This document shows positions 1 to 6,744 of a stretch of DNA of 10,893 bases, piece after piece. A program made the translations under genes and the position numbers. The notes below the pieces were generated by a model. The model was given only the letters and a program-made list of their open reading frames with translations. It searched no databases and was not told the DNA's origin. Position 1 is the first letter of the stretch, and each line of letters begins with the position of its first letter. Source of the DNA: Elusimicrobiota bacterium (GTDB taxonomy: Bacteria > Elusimicrobiota > Elusimicrobia > Elusimicrobiales > Elusimicrobiaceae); the NCBI GenBank assembly GCA_031259485.1, contig JAIRLH010000136.1:1-10893 (forward strand), given 5' to 3'.

Positions 1-854
1 AGGCGGCTAAGAAGACCGGATTCCAGCTCCTGCAGATAAATATTGGGATTATCGCCGCGCGATAGCGTAAGCACTATGCGTTTGTCGTCGGGCGAGACGC
101 CGCCTATAAGGTTTAGGCCCTCGCCTTTTATTATGGGTTTTATCACGCCTTCTCTAAGGTCTATCGCAAAAATATCGGGGTTGCGGCGGCGGTAAGTGGT
201 GTAGTAAATTTTGGTTGCGTCGCTACTCCAGCGCGGCAGCAGCGCGATGGAATTATCTTTTGTGAGTTTCGCCAGATTGTAGCCGTCGTAATCCACCATA
301 TAAATTTCTTTGCGGCCCGTGGAATCGTTGGCAAAAGCTATCTTGGTATCGGCTATGCCGCGGCGGCCCGTGAGCAACTGCACTATATTATCCGCCAGTA
401 TATGCGCCGTTCGCCTCAAACTTTTGGAACTGCCTTTAAAACTTTTTGCCAGCGCGGCTTTTTTGCTCTCGCTGTCGTAGAGGAAAGCTTTTATTTCCCA
501 CTGGCCCTCGCCGGCACCCGCGCTCACCTGGCCAAAGAGCAGGTAATCAATTCTCTTTTCTTTACACTCGGCTAGTGCTTTGCCTAAATCAGAGGTATCA
601 GGCTGGCGGATATCGTCGGAAATTTCAAAATAGCGGCTGCGCATTAAATCGGCGCGCACCACCTCGCCCACCGTGGCGGCGGTTTGCTTTTCTTCGGGCG
701 CGCCGTCGCGCACGCCGAAACCGGCTACGGCTATTTTAGGCAGGTTGCCGGGATTATATTTAGAAGATACTCCGATATAAACATCCGTTTCCTTGGCAAT
801 GGCAAGCAACGGCAGCAGTACCAAAACCGCGGCGAAATACTTTAGAAATTTCAT
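1..854 (-). CDS. tolB: Tol-Pal system protein TolB (partial, C-terminus off the left edge)
   Basis: TolB is a periplasmic protein that binds Pal and helps connect outer membrane, peptidoglycan and the TolQRA motor during division. The ATG at 854-852 opens a frame that continues past base 1, giving about 284 residues. Residues 1-20 are a signal peptide (MKFLKYF followed by a hydrophobic stretch ending AIA). Residues 39-150 match the TolB N-terminal domain (PKIAVAGFGV, then a DLMRSRYFEI segment). From residue 171 a beta-propeller begins, with KIAFANDSTGRKEIYMVDYDG-type and PRWSSDATKIYY blades; the next blade has SPDDKRI. The start abuts the cpoB stop, and its ribosome site AGGG lies inside the last cpoB codons, which suggests translational coupling. 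The remaining propeller blades are outside the window. Identification is by recognisable family motifs. Confidence 0.93.
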   Translation of the reverse strand, partial: MKFLKYFAAVLVLLPLLAIAKETDVYIGVSSKYNPGNLPKIAVAGFGVRDGAPEEKQTAATVGEVVRADLMRSRYFEISDDIRQPDTSDLGKALAECKEKRIDYLLFGQVSAGAGEGQWEIKAFLYDSESKKAALAKSFKGSSKSLRRTAHILADNIVQLLTGRRGIADTKIAFANDSTGRKEIYMVDYDGYNLAKLTKDNSIALLPRWSSDATKIYYTTYRRRNPDIFAIDLREGVIKPIIKGEGLNLIGGVSPDDKRIVLTLSRGDNPNIYLQELESGLLSR

Positions 855-1532
855 TTATTTTATCCCTTCCAGCAGACGGGCGGCCTCGGCCGCTTCGGGA
901 GTATTTCTGAAATCCTGCACGACGGATTTGAGGTATTTTTGCGCCTCGTCCTTTTTGTCAAGAGGCAGTATGCTGCGAGCGTAAAGTATACGCGCGTTGG
1001 CGCTATGGCGGCCGTCGGGATATTTCTCAAGCAGAGTGGCCGCGGCGACGGCCGCTTTCTGGTATTCTCCAATATTGAAATAGCTGCCCGCGAGGAAAAG
1101 CCACGCGCCTTGGGCCTGCGCGCCTTGCGGGGCTTCTTTAAGATAAAGGCTGAAACCGCTTGCGGCACTTTCGTACTGTTTGGCGTCAAATTGGGTTTTT
1201 GCCTGTGCGTAAACCTCGGCAGGCGGCATTTTGTATCGGGCTTCTTTTACGCCGTCAAGCTGGGAAGAAATATCGCCCAGCTTAGTTGTGATTGCGTCTA
1301 ATTTATAATCAAAATTGTGAAGATTGTCAACAGACTGGGTGAGGCGGTCCGTAATATCTTCCATCTGCTGGTCAACGGAGGCCTGGTTGCGCTGCACGTC
1401 CTGCAAAGTCTGGTTCAATGCGGCTATTTGCGTCTTTAGCACGCCAACGTCCGCCTGCGTAACAATGCAACCCTGCAAAAAAAGCAGGGAACTTAATCCT
1501 GTTATAATAAGAAATATTTTTTTATTAAACAT
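855..1532 (-). CDS. cpoB: Tol-Pal associated lipoprotein CpoB/YbgF (coiled coil plus TPR)
   Basis: CpoB (YbgF) is the periplasmic partner of the Tol-Pal system; in Escherichia coli it coordinates peptidoglycan synthesis with outer-membrane constriction. I start at the ATG at 1532, giving 225 residues, because AGGGAG lies 7 bases upstream and the signal then begins MFNKK. An in-frame ATG at 1556 overlaps the pal stop as ATGA but would add eight residues before the signal. A lipobox LQGC places the lipidated Cys at 22, whereas E. coli CpoB is not a lipoprotein. Residues about 28-97 are rich in Gln, Leu and Asp with coiled-coil periodicity. Residues 105-225 hold three TPR-like repeats (AQAKTQFDAKQYESA, LAGSYFNIGEYQKA, ARSILPLDKKDEA), the YbgF C-terminal pattern. 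It lies between pal and tolB. Confidence 0.9.
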   Translation of the reverse strand: MFNKKIFLIITGLSSLLFLQGCIVTQADVGVLKTQIAALNQTLQDVQRNQASVDQQMEDITDRLTQSVDNLHNFDYKLDAITTKLGDISSQLDGVKEARYKMPPAEVYAQAKTQFDAKQYESAASGFSLYLKEAPQGAQAQGAWLFLAGSYFNIGEYQKAAVAAATLLEKYPDGRHSANARILYARSILPLDKKDEAQKYLKSVVQDFRNTPEAAEAARLLEGIK

Positions 1533-1552
1533 TTTTAAGCTCCCTGCAATAA

Positions 1553-2080
1553 TCATTTGACTATTGTATCGGCCTTGCGGTTCTGGGCCCAGCAGGTTTC
1601 GTTGCGGTCAAAGCAGACGGGCTTTTCCTCGCCATAAGATATCGTTTTGATATTATTGGCGTTTATGCCGCGTTTAATATAATAATCTTTGACTTCCTTG
1701 GCCCTTTTGTCGCCCAGAGCGATATTGTATGAGATGGTACCGCGTTCGTCGCAGTTACCTTCAACGGTTATCGCGTTTATGCCTCTGGCTTTTAGGACCT
1801 CCACGTTAGCGTCAAGCACCGCCCTGTTTTCTTTGGTCAGCGTGTATTGGTCCAGCGCAAAGTAAACGGGCGCAAGCGTGACTGAAACGTCAGATATAAC
1901 GCCGACGCCGTAGACAGCGTCGTCATCTTCAAAGACGGCGATTTCTTCGGCGGTGATTTCAGGCACGGAACCTTTGCCAGCGGCGCTGTCGGCAACAGGC
2001 TGGTTTTTAACGTTTTTGCTGCAGGCCGCTAAACCAGCCGCGAAAGCAAAAACGAGTGCGAACTTAATTAAGTTTTTCAT
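1553..2080 (-). CDS. pal: Peptidoglycan-associated lipoprotein Pal
   Basis: Pal is an outer-membrane lipoprotein that grips peptidoglycan through an OmpA-like domain and is the outer anchor of the Tol-Pal machine. The 175-residue protein has a lipoprotein signal ending LAAC (Cys20) and a short acidic linker to about residue 68. The OmpA domain follows, with FALDQYTL at 74-81, GNCDERGT at 108-115 and ALGDKRAKEV at 121-130. Asp111 and the Arg of GDKRA correspond to the peptidoglycan-binding pair of the family. Many Pal proteins have GH.DERGT, so Asn109 is a mild departure. The C-terminus (ETCWAQNRKAD) matches the CWxxNRR-type ending of several non-proteobacterial Pal proteins. AAGGAG lies six bases before the ATG. 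It is the first gene of the pal-cpoB-tolB group. Confidence 0.95.
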   Translation of the reverse strand: MKNLIKFALVFAFAAGLAACSKNVKNQPVADSAAGKGSVPEITAEEIAVFEDDDAVYGVGVISDVSVTLAPVYFALDQYTLTKENRAVLDANVEVLKARGINAITVEGNCDERGTISYNIALGDKRAKEVKDYYIKRGINANNIKTISYGEEKPVCFDRNETCWAQNRKADTIVK

Positions 2081-2103
2081 TTATTTCTCCTTATTTATCA
2101 ATG

Positions 2104-2130
2104 ATATTATACTTATGGGACACGAGTCAA
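2104..2130 (-). promoter_or_regulatory. Possible promoter of the pal-cpoB-tolB group
   Basis: On the minus strand TTGACT (2130-2125) is followed by overlapping -10 candidates TATAAT (2111-2106) and TAATAT (2109-2104). The -10 boxes are good but the spacers of 13 or 15 bp are shorter than the usual 17, so the -35 assignment is uncertain. The site lies between a terminator-like hairpin and the pal ribosome site, where a promoter would be expected. Confidence 0.4.
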
Positions 2131-2131
2131 T

Positions 2132-2157
2132 AAAAATCGCCGGAAAATCATTTCGGC
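2132..2157 (-). terminator. Rho-independent-like terminator after the AI-2E-family gene
   Basis: Read on the minus strand, GCCGAAA pairs with TTT-C-CGGC (one bulged C, TGAT loop; 2157-2139) and is followed by GATTTTTATT. The stem is short, about seven pairs, and overlaps the stop codon of the upstream gene. Its position just before the pal promoter fits termination of the upstream operon, possibly incomplete. Confidence 0.5.
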
Positions 2158-3218
2158 AGGCGGCCGGCAAGGATTTCGGCAAAGGGTCTCGTCGGTTCAA
2201 ACTGGCTTAAAATAACGCGTATGGCCGAGGTTATCGGCGCCGCCAAAAACGCGCCCGGTATCCCCCACACCAGCGCCCAAAAAATAAGGGAGCCGATTAC
2301 CGCCACGGGGTGCAAATCCAAACCTGATCCCAGCAGCTTAGGCTCCAGAATGCTGCCTATTGCAAACTGCAGGCACGAAGGTATTATAAGCACCACCCAG
2401 AACTGCGGCCCGAAACCGTATTGTATCAACGCAATGGGAAGCGGCAGCAAAACCGCGATTATTGAGCCGACATTCGGTATAAAATTTAGTATTACGGTCA
2501 GTACGGCGAACATCGTTGCTAATTCCAAACCGGCGGAAAAGTAAACTATCCCGACCGTCACGCCGGTAAGCAGCGACAATAAAATGTGTATAAACAAATA
2601 AGCCGAAATTTTGTTCTGCATCTCTCTAAGCACGGTGTTGCTGGCGGGTGAACGCCCGTTGCCCATTAATAAAAAGAAAACGAATATCAAAACCAGCGCC
2701 GAATAAGACAATATTTTAAAAGTAAAACCAGCGCCGACCCTTACTATATCTCCCACATGCTGGCTGCTCATGAGCGAGATTATGCCCTGCAAATCATTAA
2801 TATCCTCCGCAAAGGGCAGGTTATAGCCCTTAAAAAAGTTGGCTACCCAGTTGAAAGCCTGCAGCAGTTTTGCATTATACGCGCCGGCTACCTGTATAAG
2901 ATTTGTCACGGAATGAATCATAAATATTACCAGCGCAACCAGCAACACCCCTGCCAGCAGCGAGGCCGTTATAAGAGCCAGCCACCTAGGTAAGCGGAAG
3001 CGCGCGTGCAGAAACCTGATTACCGGCGTCATCATGGTATATATAAAAACCGATATTACGAGCGGCACCAGTATGGTTTTTGTATAAATCAAAGCCATGG
3101 TTATGCAGACGGCCGCAATGGCTATAATGCACGCGGTGTTGATATTGCGGTAAACCTCGGCTCCGCTTTTTACGGGCGCGGGCGCGGCCTTAGGGCCGCG
3201 TTTAAAGGGGTTATTCAT
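2148..3218 (-). CDS. AI-2E family transporter (PerM/TqsA/YdiK-like membrane protein)
   Basis: This 356-residue protein belongs to the AI-2E transporter family (formerly UPF0118), inner-membrane proteins with roughly seven or eight segments. Members have been linked to autoinducer-2 export, Na+/H+ exchange or permease roles, so the substrate here is unknown. After a basic N-terminus (NNPFKRGPK), hydrophobic segments lie at about 27-45, 48-64, 80-102, 167-186, 206-228, 232-255, 273-290 and 307-335. The family signatures are clear: NFIPNVGS at 245-252 and EPKLLGSGLDLHP at 292-304, followed by WGIPGAFLAAPIT. The ATG overlaps the end of the preceding gene by eight bases and is served by GGAG seven bases upstream, so the two are translated together. 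It is the last gene of the barrel-kinase-unknown-transporter group. Confidence 0.88.
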   Translation of the reverse strand: MNNPFKRGPKAAPAPVKSGAEVYRNINTACIIAIAAVCITMALIYTKTILVPLVISVFIYTMMTPVIRFLHARFRLPRWLALITASLLAGVLLVALVIFMIHSVTNLIQVAGAYNAKLLQAFNWVANFFKGYNLPFAEDINDLQGIISLMSSQHVGDIVRVGAGFTFKILSYSALVLIFVFFLLMGNGRSPASNTVLREMQNKISAYLFIHILLSLLTGVTVGIVYFSAGLELATMFAVLTVILNFIPNVGSIIAVLLPLPIALIQYGFGPQFWVVLIIPSCLQFAIGSILEPKLLGSGLDLHPVAVIGSLIFWALVWGIPGAFLAAPITSAIRVILSQFEPTRPFAEILAGRLPK

Positions 3219-3711
3219 AATATTTCTCCATATTCCTTGTAAGGGCAGAAATGCTTACGGCGGTTTTGACCAAATCATTCGCCGAGGATTCAAGAAGCCA
3301 CCAGTTAAGCCTAAGCGGCAAATCTCCGCACAGCGCGCTGAGATTTTTATAGACATCGTAAATTTCGCCAGCGCGGCGGTGGAAGGAAACCGCGGCCGAC
3401 TTAAGCTGTTTTATTGCCACGCGGTGCTCGCGCACGAAGGCCGCTCTGTCTGACGCGTAATAGCACGATCGCGCGGCCTGCCAAGAATCCTGCGCGGTAT
3501 CGGCCAGGGCGCGTAATTGCGCGACTGCGGCGCGGAAATCATCCTGAAATCCGCCGTCGCGCACGGGCATACGGCGGCGGTGCTGCTTGACTATAAGCTC
3601 AAGCCGTCCGTAAAAGCGGGCAAAATCTTCGCCCGCGGCGCGTAGGCTGCCGTCGCACTGTTCGGTTTGTACAAACAGTTTTGTTATTGTTTCTTCTTCG
3701 TTCAAAGGCAT
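3211..3711 (-). CDS. Uncharacterised helical cytoplasmic protein
   Basis: I do not recognise a family for this 166-residue protein. It has no signal peptide or membrane segment and reads as almost entirely alpha-helical, with long amphipathic stretches such as DFARFYGRLELIVKQHRRR, FRAAVAQLRALADTA and KQLKSAAVSFHRRAGEIYDVY. This suggests a helical bundle. It contains three Cys residues with no CxxC pair and a Trp-Trp pair (LNWWLLESSAND) near the C-terminus. The gene begins one base after the kinase stop (TAA, A, ATG) and its end overlaps the transporter start, so it is embedded between the two. That location suggests an accessory to the kinase or transporter, but nothing in the sequence shows which. 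Real coding is supported by the tight packing and by the ribosome site for the next gene lying in its 3-prime end. Confidence 0.75.
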   Translation of the reverse strand: MPLNEEETITKLFVQTEQCDGSLRAAGEDFARFYGRLELIVKQHRRRMPVRDGGFQDDFRAAVAQLRALADTAQDSWQAARSCYYASDRAAFVREHRVAIKQLKSAAVSFHRRAGEIYDVYKNLSALCGDLPLRLNWWLLESSANDLVKTAVSISALTRNMEKYYE

Positions 3712-3712
3712 T

Positions 3713-4501
3713 TTACGCCTGCTTCTGCAACGCGCCGTGCTTAGGAAAGCGCAGGGAAATTATGGTCCCAACGCCGTACTGCGAGCGCACGGATATCGTG
3801 CCGCCGTGAAGGCTCATTATGCGCTTTACAAGCGCGAGGCCAAGGCCCCAGCCTTCTATCTGGCCGGTGAAAAAATCATCAATCTGGTAAAACTTTTCAA
3901 AGATTTTATTTATATGCTCTTCTTTTATGCCCACGCCGTTGTCGGCTACAGCCAGAACGTCTCTGTCCTCTTCCTCATAATAAAACAGTCTTATTTTCTT
4001 GGGCGCGTTATTGTTGAATTTTACCGCATTGTCCATAAGCTCTTCCACGGCTATGGAAACAAGGGCTTTATCTGCGTAAATTTCCGTATCCGGGTCGCAT
4101 TTTATTTCAATGGCGGGGCCTTGAAATCTTATGGTCATATCGGAGGACATAATATTCAGGGAATCATCCCTCATAACGCATTTGCCCGATACGGAGGAGA
4201 AAACCGGCCGCACCTTCATCATGTCTTTTTTGACGGCATCTTTTGCCAAACTGCTTACGCTGGAAAAACGCACAAGTTTGTCCACCAACACGGAAAGTTT
4301 TTCACCCTGCTTATTTATGTCAAGCAAGGCTTTTGAAGCGAAGGAAGAAAGCTCCCCTGGTTTTGTCTGGGACAAAATCGCCTCCGCATAGCCGTTGATG
4401 ATGGAAAGCGGCGTCTTGATTTTATGCGATATTAAGGACAGCACCCTTGTAGCCGGGTCTTTGTGGTCGACATCGGTTTTATCACTCTGTTTATCTGTCA
4501 T
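3713..4501 (-). CDS. Soluble sensor-less histidine kinase (HisKA + HATPase_c)
   Basis: This 262-residue protein is a two-component histidine kinase reduced to its transmitter. The HisKA dimerisation helix carries SHKIKTPL with the phospho-accepting His26. The ATPase domain has the N box (EELMDNAVKFN, 153-163), G1 box (DNGVGI, 187-192), F box (FEKF, 201-204) and G2 box (GWGLGL, 217-222), so catalysis looks intact. No membrane segment, PAS, GAF or HAMP domain precedes HisKA: only about 18 residues stand before it. The input must therefore come from a partner protein or be cytoplasmic. No response regulator lies in the window. AGGGGG precedes the ATG by six bases. It follows the outer-membrane barrel gene by 18 bases and precedes the unknown helical protein by one. 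The cognate regulator and signal are unknown. Confidence 0.9.
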   Translation of the reverse strand: MTDKQSDKTDVDHKDPATRVLSLISHKIKTPLSIINGYAEAILSQTKPGELSSFASKALLDINKQGEKLSVLVDKLVRFSSVSSLAKDAVKKDMMKVRPVFSSVSGKCVMRDDSLNIMSSDMTIRFQGPAIEIKCDPDTEIYADKALVSIAVEELMDNAVKFNNNAPKKIRLFYYEEEDRDVLAVADNGVGIKEEHINKIFEKFYQIDDFFTGQIEGWGLGLALVKRIMSLHGGTISVRSQYGVGTIISLRFPKHGALQKQA

Positions 4502-4519
4502 AGCGGCCCCCTGCGGAAT

Positions 4520-5368
4520 TTAAAATTTATATGTTATGCCGGCTGAATATAAATCCCTGTCCGCGCCCGCGCGGAAAATGTGGTTATAGGCAAAATTTAT
4601 AAAAAAATCCATGCCGAGATTCACCATAGTCCCAAGCATAAGCGAATGCGCGCCGCCGGCATTGTGCGTGTCAAAATATCTGTAAGAAATATAATTATCC
4701 GACCTGCTGGCCGAGGACATCCACCTTATCTTAACGCCCGCGCTGTAATAGGGCAGACTGAGCACATAATCAAGAGTCCCGAGATCAGCCGCCTCCGCCT
4801 GGTTCAATACGCCGAATACGCTCTGCACGCCGTCAATGCCGGAGAGATACTGATAAACCGTGCCGGCCAAATCAAAACTGTAGCTGTCAAAATAATTGAA
4901 GTTTACCAGCAGCCCGTACGCCAACTGGCGGAAGTCGTCATCCCGCGTAATCAAGCCGTTTTTGATAACGTCGGCCTTCTGCGCCGCGTAGGCCGCGCTG
5001 AGCTGCGCGTTGGCGTAAGAATTTTCTACCTCGTCGCTGTTTACAAGCATTCTGACGGCTGCGAACGCGCCCCACGCGCTGGCCCCGTTGGCATTATCCG
5101 GATAATAAAACGGACGCAGCGTGAACTGAGTATCCCCGCCCGAGCGCAGAGTTATGGGCATGCGCAGGGCGTAGATGTGATGAGCAAAATTATCGTGCTC
5201 GGTCAAATCAAATTCAGCGCCAAGGGAAAGCGCGTAAACAGGCCGCGCCACGACCGATATATTATTTCGCCAGAATAAAGAGCTGTGGGTATGGGTGTCC
5301 GACACCTCAAACCCACATACATAGGGCGCCGCGGCAAGCAGAGCGAAGCAAAAGATGACTTTCTTCAT
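4520..5368 (-). CDS. Putative outer-membrane beta-barrel protein
   Basis: No specific family is recognised. The 282-residue product starts MKKVIFCFALLAAAPYVCG, a typical Sec signal peptide, and the mature part alternates aromatic and polar residues in strand-like segments (ISVVARPVYALSLGAEF, TQFTLRPFYY, AYGLLVNFNYF, FFINFAYNHIF). It ends in Phe (SAGITYKF), the C-terminal signature used for insertion by the BAM machinery. These features indicate an outer-membrane beta-barrel of perhaps 12-14 strands. I chose the ATG at 5368 over an upstream in-frame GTG at 5404 because it places the signal peptide at the N-terminus, although neither start has a good ribosome site. It is first in a leftward group with a histidine kinase, an unknown protein and an AI-2E transporter, and is divergent from the phosphatase-like gene. 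Confidence 0.75.
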   Translation of the reverse strand: MKKVIFCFALLAAAPYVCGFEVSDTHTHSSLFWRNNISVVARPVYALSLGAEFDLTEHDNFAHHIYALRMPITLRSGGDTQFTLRPFYYPDNANGASAWGAFAAVRMLVNSDEVENSYANAQLSAAYAAQKADVIKNGLITRDDDFRQLAYGLLVNFNYFDSYSFDLAGTVYQYLSGIDGVQSVFGVLNQAEAADLGTLDYVLSLPYYSAGVKIRWMSSASRSDNYISYRYFDTHNAGGAHSLMLGTMVNLGMDFFINFAYNHIFRAGADRDLYSAGITYKF

Positions 5369-5436
5369 AATATAAAGGATAGCAAAAATATCACGGCTTG
5401 GCACAGCCTCTTATTTAAATTTTGTAGAATTGAAAT
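5369..5436. promoter_or_regulatory. Divergent intergenic control region
   Basis: This 68-bp spacer must hold the promoters for both flanking genes. Rightwards, TAGAAT (5425-5430) would be a -10 placing transcription start at or next to the ATG at 5437. Leftwards, TATCCT (5381-5376) lies equally close to the ATG at 5368. Neither start has a Shine-Dalgarno sequence. No good -35 pairs with either box. A short inverted repeat, GGCT-N6-AGCC (5395-5408), sits in the middle and could be an operator. Confidence 0.35.
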
Positions 5437-6630
5437 ATGAAAAACTTTTTCTTCGCCGCCGCTTTGCTGGCCGCGGCGTGCGGACTTAACGCCGCGAACA
5501 TAATACGCGGTCCCTACGTTGAAGACGCCGAGCAAACCACCGCCGTAATAAAATGGGCGACGGACGTCCCCACCCCCGCGTGGATAGAATACGGGCCCGA
5601 GGGCAAATGTTCGCAGCTTATGGCAGTCGCGTCCAAACGCGAAGAACATTCTCTCACCCTGCACGGGCTTATACCCAATACGAAGTTCTGTTACAAAATT
5701 TATGTTATGAACGCTGACGAAACCGGCACGCAGGAGCCTGCACAGGGCACCTTCAAAACCCTCTATTCGGCCGAACGTAAGATAGTAAATTTTTTAGTCG
5801 TGGGCAATACTTCTTCCCCGCACGAGGGATCAACTGACGAAATTAAAAGAACCGCCGCGCAGAGCATGTCCGGATACGAGGCGGATTTTATAGTGCACAC
5901 CGGCAATATCGCGGCCGACGGCACGGCAAGCGGCAATAATGCGGACTTTTTTATCCCCTTCGCGCCGGCGCTGCAAAATGCGGCGCTGCTCGCCGCGTTG
6001 GGCGAAGACGAATACGGCCCCAACCGCAATGCGGAAAAGGAGGGCCGCGGATTCCTGGCCGCAAATTACCGCCGTATACATACCATGCCGTGGAGCAAAG
6101 GCACGCCTTATTATTACTATATAGACACGGCCAATGCGCGCCTGATTTTTTTGGATACTAATTTTGTTTACGGTGTGCCGAACGCCTCAAAGCTGGAACT
6201 TAAAAGCTCTCAGTACGAATGGCTTAAAAACGCGCTTTCCACTGCGGACAGCGCAAGCTGGAAAATAGTCGTCCTGCACCACCCCGTTTATTCCAGCGGG
6301 CCGGTGCCGGATAAACTCAGCGCGATGCTTGCGCCGCTTTTTGAAGCTTATAAAGTGAAACTTGTAATACAGGGCCGCCAAGGCGCGTACGAGAGAACAG
6401 CGCCTATAATCAGAGACCAAAAAGCCGGCACGGGCCAGACCGGGCCTATATATATCACCGTGGGAGGCGGCGGGAAGCTTTTTGAAAAGAAAGAATTTTA
6501 CAACGAATGGTCGTCAAAATATTTTGAAGTTCCGCACTTTGCGCATATACAGATTGTTGACCGCAAACTCTCCCTGCGAGTCTATACCCACGACAACAAA
6601 CGCATAGACGCGTTGGATATATACTTCTAA
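5437..6630 (+). CDS. Exported purple-acid-phosphatase-like protein, probably catalytically inactive
   Basis: The 397-residue protein has a Sec signal (1-20, ending GLNAA), a fibronectin-type/PAP N-terminal domain (22-108, IIRGPYVEDAEQTTAVIKWATD) and a calcineurin-like metallophosphoesterase fold (115-397). Purple acid phosphatases bind two metals through five blocks. Here they read GNTS at 123-126 (usual GDxG), HTGNIA at 154-159 (usual GDxxY), GEDE at 189-192 (usual GNHE), VVLHHP at 278-283 (kept) and GRQGAYER at 313-320 (usual GHxHxYER). Most metal ligands are thus replaced while the surrounding blocks remain alignable, pointing to a pseudoenzyme with a binding or structural role. The frame is long and uninterrupted, so it is not a decaying gene. 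It is read divergently from the barrel gene and lacks a visible ribosome site. Confidence 0.82.
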   Translation: MKNFFFAAALLAAACGLNAANIIRGPYVEDAEQTTAVIKWATDVPTPAWIEYGPEGKCSQLMAVASKREEHSLTLHGLIPNTKFCYKIYVMNADETGTQEPAQGTFKTLYSAERKIVNFLVVGNTSSPHEGSTDEIKRTAAQSMSGYEADFIVHTGNIAADGTASGNNADFFIPFAPALQNAALLAALGEDEYGPNRNAEKEGRGFLAANYRRIHTMPWSKGTPYYYYIDTANARLIFLDTNFVYGVPNASKLELKSSQYEWLKNALSTADSASWKIVVLHHPVYSSGPVPDKLSAMLAPLFEAYKVKLVIQGRQGAYERTAPIIRDQKAGTGQTGPIYITVGGGGKLFEKKEFYNEWSSKYFEVPHFAHIQIVDRKLSLRVYTHDNKRIDALDIYF

Positions 6631-6744
6631 TTATAACCGATACCTACACGCCAAGCGCGGCGGACATTTTGCCATGATTTCGCCAATCGTTCATTTTTGT
6701 AAAATATAAGAGTATTAATACAAACAAACAGGGGGTAGTAAAGG

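Noticed and set aside
3737..4336. 199-codon plus-strand frame opposite the histidine kinase
   Set aside because: The opposite frame has all kinase motifs in order; this one has no family resemblance and lies wholly within it.
4580..5278. 232-codon plus-strand frame opposite the beta-barrel gene
   Set aside because: It lacks a signal or recognisable domain, while the minus-strand frame has a signal peptide, barrel pattern and C-terminal Phe.
5369..5404. GTG at 5404 as start of the barrel gene
   Set aside because: It would add 12 residues before a clean MKKVIF signal peptide and its purine run is only two bases from the GTG.
5398..5414. Sigma-54-like TTGGCAC box in the divergent spacer
   Set aside because: The -24 part fits but there is no GC dinucleotide at the -12 position with correct spacing.
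6640..6675. Hairpin CGCC-AAGCGC-GGCG after the phosphatase-like gene
   Set aside because: It is a four-pair stem with no proper T-tract, so it is not a supported terminator.
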